64,000 nucleotides of DNA, taken from positions 39,582,152 through 39,646,151 of the forward strand of contig CM075775.1 in NCBI GenBank assembly GCA_037974665.1. The letters run 5' to 3'. Origin of the DNA: Ehretia macrophylla (taxonomy: Eukaryota; Streptophyta; Magnoliopsida; Boraginales; Ehretiaceae). A program made the translations under genes and the position numbers. The notes beneath the pieces were generated by a model, which searched no databases, was not told the DNA's origin, and was given only the letters and a program-made list of their open reading frames with translations. This document shows, in pieces, positions 51,301 through 62,347 of the stretch; positions within the stretch are counted from its first letter, which is position 1, and each line of letters opens with the position of its first letter.

Positions 51301-53747
51301 CTAATCAAGAAAGCATCTTACACGAAGCACTAGATTATTAACTAATCCTACAAACTCCACTAACTAATATTAAAATGCTAAGTCAATTCACTAGAAGACA
51401 AAATTTCACCACAAGCTAAACATTCTTATTCTTTATTCTTTATTCTTTTGCATATCCCAAGCACACACAATAAATTAAAGCTCAAAACAAGACAAAAATT
51501 CAGAATTACCACTTTCCTTGGCTGACCATACCTTGCTTTTAAACAACATTGCATAAATTAAAACACTCCTAGAAAAATTATGACACACACAAGACACAAT
51601 GCATTAAAAAATGACCTAACATCCTACCCAATGCTCCACATTCTCGGCCACATCACCAAGACATTGCAAACAATTCAAACATGCTCCAAAAGATACCATT
51701 TCAGATTTTTCAAGGCCCTAGGCCGACACACTCACACACAAACACTTTATTCCTCACAAACGTTTCAATTGCTCTCATTTTCTCTCACCCTCTAGGCATA
51801 GGCGGCTTCAAGCCCCTCCATAGCTCAAGCTCATCTTCTAAGGTTCTCCTAGATACTCAAGGGCTCTAAGAAATTCGTCCATGGCACCCCAAGCAAGCAA
51901 GAAGAAAGAAAAAATGCATGCAAGCTCATAGAGCTCTTCATTTCGGCCCTAGGTATGTTTGATAGATTTTCTTTCATCTCCCTTTTGTTCTAACCACATG
52001 CACATACTAAGAACATGGTAACTCATCTAGGAATTAATGAAATCAAGCAATATCTCTCGGCCAAACAAGTAGAGAAGACCATTTGTGCATCTTCAAGAGT
52101 TTTGAGCATCATTTGTTGTCAATAGGATAAGGTGAGGGTTAATCTTTTTTTTAAAGCTTTCAAAAACCACATGCATGCCTTCATATGTCTATTTTTACCT
52201 TTGTACTTGTGGTATATGTGTGTACATGAGCTTTTGTAACCATGCATGGAAAGATATTTAGCTAGAACTTGGAGATAGGTAAAATCGCGAAAATGCCAGA
52301 TTTCTGACTTGTTAGAGCGAAGTGAACTTGGCCAGGTAGATGATGTTGAAAATGCATGAAAATTGGTAGGTGACTAGTTTTTCCAGTTCTGAGCATTTTT
52401 TGTAGAAATAGACCAAGGCCAATTTTGACTCTAAGGTCTCCAAAATGGCAAAACAGCGAAGGGTATCTAAATCTGAAAAATCTGGAAAAATGGAGCAGGT
52501 TTTTGGCAGTTCACTGTCCTTGTAGAGCAAAACAGTTTTGACTTAGTAAATAATATCTAAAATGCATGAATTGGAGAATGAAATCGGTTTCTATATTTTT
52601 CAGTTCTGGACATTTTTATCAGAAATAGACTAAAGCTAAATCTGACCCTAAGACCCTCAAAAATGGCAAGTATTGAAATATATACGAATCTGGACAGTTT
52701 TGCGTTGTCTCACGGTTTTAGCTATAACACTTGAATCCGAACTCCAAATGATGCGAGGTTTGTTTCTAGATTTAGTTCACTTAATAATCTTTAATTTGAC
52801 ATTTTGTTCACTGGAATTGGAGATTGTTTGCTTGTCTAAATGATTGTGGAAAAAAGACCATTGCAGTGAGGTATTTATTTAGTGATATACTTTGAAAAAA
52901 TATTGTAACTTCTCTTGTGATATTGAATGCTTGGGATTGTGGCACTTGGATGTTGTGTGGACTGTTTTGGATGATTGAGGATGTTTTAATAAATCGATGC
53001 ATGGTTTGGGTTAGTTACGTGACAACTTGTGGCTTAAATCGCACGTGTAAGCATGAATTGAAACCCTATTGAATATGAAAACTCGCTAAGTGTTGATCCT
53101 ATGGTTATTGTGTCCAATTGTGTGATTAGTGGGCTGCCTAAGAAATGTTAAGTATGCTTGAAATGTGATTCCCGATGATTACATGTTGATAAGTAGACCT
53201 TTCTTGCACCCGGTCCCACGTAGACGTCGTTGCATGCTTGTATAAATTTATTATCTGATTACATGAACCCCGAAATGAGTTATATGACTTGATTTACATG
53301 TGTTATATGGCTTCCTGTTTAATATTCATATAACTCCATGTGCTTTACAAGTGAAATTACATGTCAAAGCATGTCTCGTGTGTTTACTTGTCAATGTGCG
53401 ATCTTATGATTGCTCGGAGGTAACCTACTTTGTTGTCCTCCTAACGTGATATATTAAATGTTATAAATGTGCATTGCATACAAGGTTGCAACCTTTCATT
53501 TTGGCGTGGTAGCGTTTCACGCACACCCGGCGGCATCGGGCTTGCCGGTGCAACCGTGACTACCATTGTCCAATTCCGTCTCTCGCTTGCGGGCTAGACT
53601 TCCTCGGAGAGTTGGGTCGTAGGATTTCGAGGTACATCCGGAGTACACCCATTTGGCGTGATAAGTGGATGATATGAAGTCGGCCGCAACAACTGTTACT
53701 GGAAATGAATTGAGAGCAAAAGCTCACCGAATCCTTTTCACTATGTG

Positions 53748-53755
53748 TATAAGTA
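53748..53755 (+). promoter_or_regulatory. Candidate LTR TATA box
   Basis: TATAAGTA in the family-conserved context, 2.68 kb into the LTR. It would drive the gag-pol transcript. Confidence 0.5.
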
Positions 53756-54661
53756 CTCTCGCTTGGTTCCTTGAGGACCTCAGGGAGGAAAGACGGGTAA
53801 TTGTGTTCTTTTACTTTTATATTACATTATGAACTTACTTGTTTTATATGTCATGCTTTCAAAAAAGGTTTTTCATAAGTTGAACTGGAAAAAAAGTTCA
53901 AAACGTATTTCTCATTCCCCCTCGCTGAGTTCATAAGGACTTACCCTCTTTTATCATCACAGGTGAAGAAGATGAAGAATAGGCACCCGTGGATAACGTG
54001 CCTATTGATAACTCTTTGGAGTGATTGCATGCCCTACGTGCCTTACGTGATTGTGGCTGTTTTGTGAACGATATGTTGTTTTGAAGACTATTTCTTATGT
54101 TGCTTGTTGTTGTTATTGTAAATGACCCCTGTTGTAATTTGGGGTCTAATTTTGATTTGTACCGATATTAACTAGATAGATACCCTATTTGCTCGTTTTG
54201 CTACTTTGATTAGTAACTACTACAGGCTTACGAAGTATTAGGCAAAGGGCTAAGTAAAATGAATCTATCCAATCTTAAGCAGGTACTCATTTGTAAGCTA
54301 AGACCAACATGTATTTGTGTAACAAGAATTGACACATAAACGAGACATAGTTGCCATACTAAGTGTTAATCAAACGAGACTTGAGATAAATAGTGGAAAT
54401 ATCAATTGGTGATAAATTGTAATCTTAGTTGGAATCGAATTTGAGATTGAAAGTTTTGAGGCGTTTAGAAAATTAGGTCAAACTAAAGAGCCAATTACAG
54501 CTGTTATGTTGCCGATTTTCTGAAGAATTGTTGGAGTTCTAGTCTAACGGATAAGCTTAATCTTCGTTAATCAGTTATAGTCATAAAAGAATGTGAATGT
54601 TTAGATCACACCCTAGTCTAACCTCTATAGGTCTGGTTGGGGGCATGGCACCTTATATTAA

Positions 54662-54673
54662 TGGTATCAGAGC
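54662..54673 (+). other. Primer-binding site (initiator tRNA-Met)
   Basis: TGGTATCAGAGC, ten bases after the LTR end, with the same arrangement as at 3188-3199. Confidence 0.94.
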
Positions 54674-54929
54674 TTAGATTGCTTAAGCCGGGTTTAACTC
54701 TCGGACCATGGGTAGAAGCCCTAAGGTTATTGGGACGACTTGTTTATGTGTGTTAATGTGTGACAATATCAATTGTGCCTTCTCTATTTCTATGTGCTTA
54801 TGTGATTAACATGTCTTCACTGTTTCGAGAATTGTATGTCTATGTAAAATTGTATGTTGCATACCTTATACATTAAATTCTTGTCTTGTCATATTCCAAT
54901 AAATTGTGCATAATAATCTGTGCCTATAG

Positions 54930-56000
54930 ATGGCTGGCCCTAGTACCCGCAATACCAATAGGACCGATGAGCCTCAAAGAGCCGGAGATGCTCATCAAAC
55001 TAATCCCGGCATGGCCATGTTTAACATGATGGCGAATGCTATGGATCGTGTGTCGCGAGTGATGGAACGTCAAGATGCACGTGAAGCGAACAACAACAAC
55101 AACAACAACAACAACATGAATAGTGGTAACAATGGGAGAAACAGTAGAATGCAGGAGTTCCTTGACTTTCACCCATCCAAATTCTACGGGGAAGCTGATG
55201 ATGAAAAGGCAGAGGCTTGGCTGTTTGAGATTGAAAGGATTTTCAGGCCACTTGACTATACGGATGAGGAAAAGATTGAGTTCGCTGTGTTTCTGTTGCA
55301 CAGGGATGCTGAGCATTGGTGGCTCACTGTGGAGGCACTTTAGGAAACTGATCATACACCTCACTTGTGGGGTAATTTCGTTAAGGCATTTAAGGAGAAA
55401 TACGTACCTGCAGTTTCCAGGTAGAGGCGAATTGAAGAATTCATGCACTTGAACCAGGGTAACATGACGGTAGCCCAGTATGATGCTCGCTTTGACAGAC
55501 TGTCCCGTTATGCTCAATACATGGTTAGTACCCCTGAGGCGAAAATGTGGAAATTTAAGAATGGGTTGAGGCAAGAAATTCAGGATCAGTTGGCCTCGCA
55601 TGACTTTACTACCTATTCTGCTCTTCTTGTTGCTGCCTCCCGAGTTAAGAAGAGGAAACTTGATAGAGCCGGTTCAAGCCAGCTGAACAAGAAACCATAT
55701 CAGCCTCCAAGACAACAGAGGAAATTCCACGAAGTTAGGGCCAGAGCCAGAACAGACCAGTCAATAACCGTGGCCCGACTAAAGCACCATCAGCCTCTTC
55801 CACCCTTGAATCCACAAGTAGTTCACCTGCTACTCAGTCTATCAACTGTTCCTATTGTGACAAGAAGGGTCACACCGAGGCCCAGTACTGGAAGAAGTCA
55901 GGACGATGAGTACGGTGTGGTAGTGATCAGCATCAGATCAAGGATTGCCCTAAATGGCAAGGAGGACAAAATCATATTAAACTAATTGGTAGAAGCAAGA
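54930..56000 (+). pseudogene. Gypsy gag remnant
   Basis: The start ATG at 54930 follows a 256-bp leader. The N-terminal part is polar with a run of nine asparagines (AAC repeats near 55089-55115). A retrotransposon gag domain follows, recognisable by FLDFHPSKFYGEADDEKAE, an AEAWLFEIERIF-type stretch and HWW (about 55153-55325), then a basic linker. A zinc-knuckle-like Cys/His region lies at about 55844-55960. In the family gag forms the particle and binds the RNA. The gene is broken. Confidence 0.85.
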
Positions 56001-56049
56001 CTCTAGTTCATAGAGTTCAGGCCCGAGCTTTTGCTATTGAGTGCGAGGA

Positions 56050-58416
56050 GCTTCCTAAGGAGACTGTTGTTGTTGAAGGTACATTCTTGATACTGAATCA
56101 ACCTATTAGGGTGCTAATTGATCTAGGTGCTACTCATTCATTTATTATTCCCTTATGTGTGCAACGTGTGAAATTACGAGTTGAATGTTTGCCCTATGAA
56201 GTAGAAGTCGGTACTCCGATGGGTTCTAAACTTGTTACTAGCTCAGCTTGTAAAGCATGTAAAATCCAAATTAAGGATAGGGAATTCTCAGCCAATCTTA
56301 TAGTGTTACCCTTTCGAGACTATGAAGTCATCTTAGGGATGGACTGGTTGGCAAAGCATCATGCCCAACTAGATTGCCGAACGAAGATTGTAACATTCCA
56401 GATACCTGGTCAACCAACATTGAAGGTAATGGATCGAAGAGACTTCACCGGGAGTTCCATCATTTCATCTACGAAAGCAGTGAAGTCCTTGAGAAAAGGG
56501 TGTAGTGGATACTTAGCTTACCTCATCAACAAGCCATCAGACAAAGCTAAGTTGGAGGAGATGCCAGTGATTAAAGATTATGCTGACGTGTTTCTAGAAG
56601 AATTGCCCGGTTTACCCTCGGATCGGGAAATTGAGTTTGTAATAGAAGTACTGCCTGGCACCCAGCCAATATCTAAAGCTCCCTATCATATGGCACCAAC
56701 TGAGCTACAAGAATTGAAGGACCAATTGCAAGGATTGTTGAAGAAGGGGTTTGTTCAATCAAGTTCTTCGTGGGGCGCACCAGTCCTATTTGTAAAGAAG
56801 ATAGACAAAACATTGTGGCTATGCATCGATTACCGAGGATTGAACCAAGTGACTGTCAAGAATAAATACCCACTTCTACTGATCGACGAGTTGTTTGATC
56901 AACTTCAAGGAGCTAAAGTGTATTCGAAGCTCGACTTGAGGAAAGGGTACTATCAGTTGCGGATCAAAAATGAGGATGTGCTTCTAACGGCTTTTAGGAC
57001 GAGATATGGGCATTATGAATTTGTGATGATGCCATTTGGGCTAACTAATGCCCCTGCAGCTTTTATGGACTTGATGCACAAGGTGTTTCAACCCTACTTG
57101 GATCAATTTGTGGTGATCTTTATTGATGATATTTTGGTATACTCAAAATCTGAGGCTGAGCATGAACGACATCTGCGATTGGTATTGCAGAAACTTTGAG
57201 AGCATCAATTGTATGCAAAGTTTAGCAAATGAGAATTTTGGTTGCGACAGATTGCATTCTTAGGGCACATCATATCCCAAGAGGGAATAGTTAAGATAGA
57301 AGCGGTGATGTCTTGGAAGAAGCCGAAAAATGTTACGGAAGTTTGGAGTTTTCTCGGTTTAGCCCGCTATTATCGGAGGTTCGTGAAGGATTTCTCAAAG
57401 ATTACAGGACCGCTTACAAAGCTCACTTAAAAGAAAACAAAGTTCATGTGGGACGACAAGTGTGAGAACAACTTTCAAGAATTGAAGAAAAGATTAACTA
57501 TTGTACTTGTTCTTGCATTACGTGAAGGGAGTCAAGGCTTTGTAATCTATAGCGATGCTTCCAAAGAAGGACTGGGGTGTGTGTTGATGCAGAATGGTAG
57601 AGTGATTGCGTATGCCTCTAGGAAACTGAAACCGTATGAATTGAATTACCCGACACATGATTTGGAGTTGGCGGCTATTGTGTTTGCACTCAAGAAATAG
57701 AGGCACTATCTGTGGGGTGGGGTAACAAGTTTGAGATGTTTACTGATCACAAAAGCTTGAAGTACTTGTTCTCACAAAAAGAGTTGAACATGAGGCAAAG
57801 ACGGTGGATGGAGCTCTTGGATGATTATAACTGCACAATCAATTATGTGCCCGGTAAAGCGAATGTAGTTGCAGATGCCTTAAGTCGGAAAGCGAGCATG
57901 GCAAAACTGGAAGTTAAGGTGCAGGAGTTGTTAGAGGAAGCATTTTTGTGGAATCCACAATTAACTCAAAAAGGGTTACTATTTGCCGCTACACAAGTTC
58001 AGTCGACCTTGTTGTCTGAATTACGAGAGGCTCAACAGAGGGACCAACAGTTTCAGAAGATTAAAGAAAGCAACACAGATTTCAAGTTTCATGATGATGG
58101 TATTTGGAGATTCAGGAGTCGAATTTGTGTTCCTAATAACCCAGAGTTGAAAAAGAAGATTCTTAAAGAAGCCCATAATTCAAGATATAATATTCACCCC
58201 GACGGAACAAAGATGTACCGGGATTTGAAGCAACACTATTGGTGGAATAACATGAAGAGAGAAATTGCAGACTTTGTGGCACGGTGTTTAACTTGTCAGA
58301 GGCTCAAAGCAAAACATCAACGACCGGCAGGTTTACTACAACCATTGGAAATTCCCCGATGGAAACGGGAACATATAACTAAGGACTTTGTCATGGAGCT
58401 GCCCAGGTCACAAAAG
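56050..58416 (+). pseudogene. Gypsy pol remnant: PR, RT, RNase H, partial integrase
   Basis: Domains in order: aspartic protease around 56105-56400 (ID-GATHSF region); reverse transcriptase about 56570-57200, with the active-site region FIDDILVYS at 57119-57145 and [12 protein letters not shown] upstream; thumb/connection; RNase H about 57530-57890 (YSDAS and [12 protein letters not shown] regions); the integrase zinc-binding HHCC region about 58174-58302 (ending CLTCQRLK); and the first residues of the integrase core (DFVMELP at 58384). The product would copy and integrate the element. The order protease-RT-RNase H-integrase is diagnostic of Ty3/gypsy. The frame is broken and passes into satellite at about 58417. 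Confidence 0.9.
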
Positions 58417-58474
58417 GCTTGCGACCAGGTATCCGTCGCTCCGGTGGCCATAACTTTTGATGCGTAAGGAGTTA
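58417..58474 (+). repeat. Satellite fragment, block 6 (58 bp)
   Basis: GCGACCAGGTATCCGTCGCT through TAAGGAGTTA is ordinary 341-bp satellite sequence. It joins the cut integrase region on the left, with two shared bases (GG) at the junction, and the solo LTR on the right. Confidence 0.93.
58470..58474. repeat. Target-site duplication, left copy (AGTTA)
   Basis: AGTTA before the LTR is repeated at 62343-62347. The same AGTTA also precedes the LTR at 51071. Confidence 0.92.
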
Positions 58475-58940
58475 TGTGAGGCCGGACCCGGAATAACGTG
58501 CCTTACCTTGATTTGCGTGCCTAAGACAGAGAACTGTACGACCGACCCTAGATTACGTGCCCTGTCTTGGTTTTTATGCATGCCTCGTTATACGTGCCTT
58601 AACCTAGAATTATGTGCCCTAATCCTCGATATACGTGTGATAACTAGATAAACATGCCATGACCTTAATTTACGTGCGAGACCTCGATTTGCTTGTGTCT
58701 CTTCGTTTCGTGTGCATTAACCTTAAACTGCGTGCTTTAACCTAGGTTTAAGAGTCGTGTCTTGAATTACGTGCCTTGTATTGGTTTACGTACATTTATC
58801 TAGGGATTGCGTGCATTTGCATTGAAATATGTGCATTAGTCTTGAAGTACGTGCGTTAGTCTTGTAGTTCGTGTCTTACCTCGTAGTTCGTGTCTACCTC
58901 ATAATTCGTGCCCTAGACCTAGGAATCCGTGCCACCACGT
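58475..58940 (+). repeat. Degenerate ~22-bp subrepeats at LTR outer end (long type)
   Basis: About twenty units such as GATTTGCGTGCC, GATTACGTGCCC and AATTTACGTGCG. The length matches the block in the LTR at 3214-6841 rather than that of the neighbouring LTR at 51071. Confidence 0.8.
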
Positions 58941-61437
58941 TGATCAAGAAAGAATCCTACAAAAAGCACTAGACACTAAAATAATCCTACACAATCCACT
59001 AACTAATATTATATTCCTAATTCAAATTCTCTACAAACTCCACTAACAATAAAATAATACTAAACTATTCCTACATTTTCCACTATCTATTATTCTATTC
59101 ATAATTCAACTCATCAACAAACATTCCTATATTTTATTCTACCTAAAATTCCTAAATCCCCAACATTCTCTTACACACATGTTAAAACAATTCAAAAGAT
59201 GACACAAAATCAGATTTTTGCATGCATGTTTAATTCAAAATAATTCTAGACAAGTCATGACACAAAAACACTTATCAATGCATAAAAAATTGCTCAAACC
59301 ACCTCAATTCTCACACCATTTTTGACCAAACCACCTATGCCCATGCTAACATTTCAAAAGTCCATTTTGAAGAACAAAAATTTCTGAATTTGTATGCCCA
59401 AGGCTGACCTCATGCTCAAAAAATTGCAAAAGCCTCATTTTTCTCTCATTTCTCTCACTTTCCTCACATTTTCTCTCTCTCCCTCTCATTCTCTCTCTCC
59501 ATTTCAGTTTTGGGCTGAGTTCTCACCTTCCATATCTCATCTTCTTCACACCATGGTTGATCAAGTCAAGCAATCATCAAAGAAACTCAAGCAAACAAGC
59601 TAGGATGCGAAAATCACACATGCATGCCCTTTGAAGTCCTCATTTCGGCCCTAGGTGAGTTTTTAGGCTTCCATTTCTTTTCTTCTTGTTCTAACCTCAT
59701 GCATGTACTAAGATCTTGGTCACTAAGCTAGGAAAATAGAGAAAACCAAGTTGGAATCTCGGCTAAGCAAGAAGAAGAAGAGATTTGAAGCTTCAACAAG
59801 TTTTTGAGCATCTTTTGGTTGATTGCAAAGGTGAGGGTTAAAACCTTTTGAAAACTCTTTAAAAACTCACATGCATGCTCATAGATGTGTGTGTTTGCTT
59901 CTGTACTTGAGATATATGGTCGTTCATAAGCTTAAATGACCATGCATGGCAATATCTTGGCTTGAAAATGATGCTAGGTGAAGTCGAAATGGATGACAGC
60001 TCTCTGACCAGTCTGTTCGAGGTAAGTTTAGCTAAGAAAATGATGTTGAAAATGATTTAAAATTGGTGGGTGACTAGTTTGGACAGTTTTGAACATTTTT
60101 CCCAGAAATAGACTGAAGCTAATTTTGACCCTAAGGTCCTCAAAATGGCAAATCATTAAAATGTGACCAAATCTGGAAATCTGGAAAAAATGAATCAGGT
60201 TTTGGCAGATGCACTGACCTTGTGGAACGAACCATATTTTACTTAGTAAATGATTTCCAAAATGCATGAAATTTGATGTTCTGCTATATTTTTCAGTTCT
60301 GGACAACTTTGTCAGAAATAGACCAAAGCTAAAAATGACTCTAAGGACCTCAAAAACGTCATTTTCTGAAAAGTGTGCAAATCTGGACAGTTTTGTGTTA
60401 CCTCACTGTTTCGGTTATAACTAATGATTATGAACTCCAATTGATGCAAGGATTGTTCCTGATTTTAGTTAACTTCTTAAGCTTTAATTTGACATCTTAT
60501 TCACTGAATTTGGAGATTGTTTGATTATCCGATTGATTATGAGAAAACAGCCTATTGCAGTGAGTGTTCCACTTAGCTATGTGCTTGGAAAACTATTGTA
60601 ACCTCTTTTGTGGCACTAGTTGCTTGGAATTGTGGTGTTGGAATATTATGTGGACTGTTTTAAGCACTTGAGGATGTATGAATTGAATGATGTATGACTT
60701 GGGAATGATGTTAAGTTGACTTAGGGTTTGATCGCACGATTATGCATGAAATGGAAACCCTAATGACTAAGTATTCTTGCTAAGTGTTAACCATTGGATA
60801 TTGTGAGGAAACTGTACGTTGCGTGGACTGCCCGTAAATGTTTTATAACTTTAAAAGTGATCTTGACCATTGCATGTTGACAAATAAGCTTTTCTCGCAT
60901 TTGAACCCTTGTTGATATCACTGCATGTTGAGTAATCTTATCACTTGATTGCGTGGACTTTTAATGAGTTATATGGCCTGTTTTATATGTGTTACATGGC
61001 TGCCCGTTTAATTTCCATATAACTCTATATGCCTTTCAAGTGAAATTTCATGTCTTATCATGTCCTGCTTGTTTATCTATCAATGTGCAATCTTATGACT
61101 GTCCGGAGGCAATCTACTTTGTTGTCCTCCTTCTGTGATATATATTACCTGTCATAAATGTGCATTGCATACAAGGTTGCAACCTTCCTGTCGGCATGGT
61201 AGTGATCACGCACGCCGGGCGGCATCGGGCTTGCCGGTGTTACCGTGACCTCCATGGTCCCATTCCCTCTCTCGCTTGGGGGCTAGACTTCCTCGGAGAG
61301 TTGGGTCGTAGGATTTTGGGGTACATCCGGAGTACACCCACCTGGTGTGTTTTGGGGAATGATTTGAAGTCGGCCGCAACTTCTGATTCTGAAACTGATC
61401 TGAGAGCAAAAGCTCACCGTATCCTTTTTATTATGTG

Positions 61438-61445
61438 TATAAGTA
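61438..61445 (+). promoter_or_regulatory. Candidate LTR TATA box
   Basis: TATAAGTA in the conserved context TTATGTGTATAAGTACTC, in the same position relative to the GC-rich block as in the other copies. Confidence 0.45.
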
Positions 61446-62342
61446 CTCCCGCTTGGTTCCTAGAGAACCTCGGGGAGGAAAGACCGGTATTCTTGTTATG
61501 TACTTATATTTCTGTAGTTGTATCTCTGTTGTATTCATGTTTGAGAAAGGGATTTTCATAAGTTTAACCGGAAAATGAGTTTCAAAACTTATTTCTCGTT
61601 CCCCCTCGCTGAGTTCATAAGGACTCACCCTCTTTTATCATCTCAAGTGAAGAAGATCAAGAACAGGTACCCGAGGACGATGTGCCTAACGATGATTCCT
61701 TGGAGTGATTGCCTGTCTTGTGTGCTTTGCGTGATTTTGGCTATTTGTGAACTATGCTACTTGAAGACTATTTCTTTTATGTTGCTCGTTGTTTATTGAT
61801 GTAAATGACCCCGTTGTAATTTAGGTCTAATTCTGGGATTGTACTATCTGTAACCGGACGAACTTTTATTTGGTTGTTTTCTTTCGTTTTCTTAATTAGT
61901 AGTTATCGTAGGCATTCAAACTACTAGATGAACAATCAACTAAGTTAATTCTATCTAATTTCACTTAGGTGCTCATTTGCAAACTAAATGATAATAGGGA
62001 CTTGCATGATAGGAAATTGACAAATAAACAGGACATAGGTATCATGTTAGGCTTATTAACCAAACGAGACTTTCAAGGTAAACTAGTTAGACAATTGGTT
62101 GGTATCAAATAGGAGTCCTTAATGGAATTGGATTAATGATTGGAATAATTGAGGCGTTTAGAGAATTAGGTCAAACCAAAGAGCCCAATTACAACCGTTA
62201 TGCTGCCGGTTTACCGAAAAATTTTGGAGTTTAGGCCAAGACGTTAAGTGTTAAATCTTCATGAACGGTTAAGTACGAGACGTGACTTGAATGTTTAGAT
62301 CATACCCCAGTCTAACCTTTATAGGCCGGGTTGGGCGTGACA

Positions 62343-62347
62343 AGTTA
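62343..62347. repeat. Target-site duplication, right copy (AGTTA)
   Basis: Matches 58470-58474, and the satellite continues in phase (AGTTACGCGGCGCACAGC). Confidence 0.92.

Larger units (their letters stand above)
51071..54651 (+). repeat. Gypsy 5' LTR, 3.58 kb
   Basis: Starts TGTGAGGTCCGACC after satellite AAGGAGTTA and ends GGGGGCATGGCA just before the primer site. It holds subrepeats 51071-51300, the ~210-bp duplication (about 52349-52490 versus 52560-52695), the conserved GC-rich block (about 53470-53660), a TATA-like box 53748-53755 and the pyrimidine-CAG plus acidic short frame near 53963. Confidence 0.92.
51071..58416 (+). mobile_element. Ty3/gypsy (chromovirus-like) element with gag-pol remnants, 3' part missing
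   Basis: Parts: 5' LTR 51071-54651, primer site 54662-54673, leader to 54929, gag from 54930, then pol with protease, reverse transcriptase, RNase H and the start of integrase. This order is Ty3/gypsy. The element ends abruptly in the integrase core near 58416, where satellite resumes, so the rest of integrase, any chromodomain, the polypurine tract and the 3' LTR are absent. The coding part is broken, with roughly half a dozen interruptions. It is the only copy here with recognisable proteins and so identifies the family that left the long solo LTRs. Tekay/Del-type chromovirus membership is inferred from its reverse transcriptase and from the polypurine region of the related element at 1-6841. 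Confidence 0.9.
58475..62342 (+). mobile_element. Solo LTR of the gypsy family, 3.87 kb (longest copy)
   Basis: Runs from TGTGAGGCCGGACC to GTTGGGCGTGACA between AGTTA duplications, without interior. It is the longest copy because its outer subrepeat block (58475-58940) is about twice that of most others. Further modules: CT-rich stretch about 59440-59510; the ~210-bp duplication about 60050-60390; a GC-rich block from about 61160, here in a 133-codon open frame extending to 61561 across the TATA-like box; and an acidic short frame at about 61647-61709. Confidence 0.95.

Noticed and set aside
54700-54930. A tRNA gene near the primer sites
   Set aside because: Only the 12-13-base primer complement is present; no cloverleaf or internal promoter boxes can be drawn.
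54924-55601. A 225-codon minus-strand open frame
   Set aside because: It is antisense to the gypsy gag. Its valine run is the reverse reading of the AAC (Asn) repeat, and no independent motif is present.
61160-61561. A 133-codon open frame in the solo LTR as a possible host gene
   Set aside because: It lies wholly inside the LTR, equivalent frames in the other LTRs are shorter, and the sequence similarity is at the DNA level across the promoter region. Kept only as part of the LTR finding.
51071-62342. Reading 51071-62342 as one full-length element with the LTR at 58475 as its 3' LTR
   Set aside because: Satellite sequence lies between the pol remnant and 58475, the 58475 LTR has its own AGTTA duplication on both sides, and its subrepeat block differs in length from that of the 51071 LTR.
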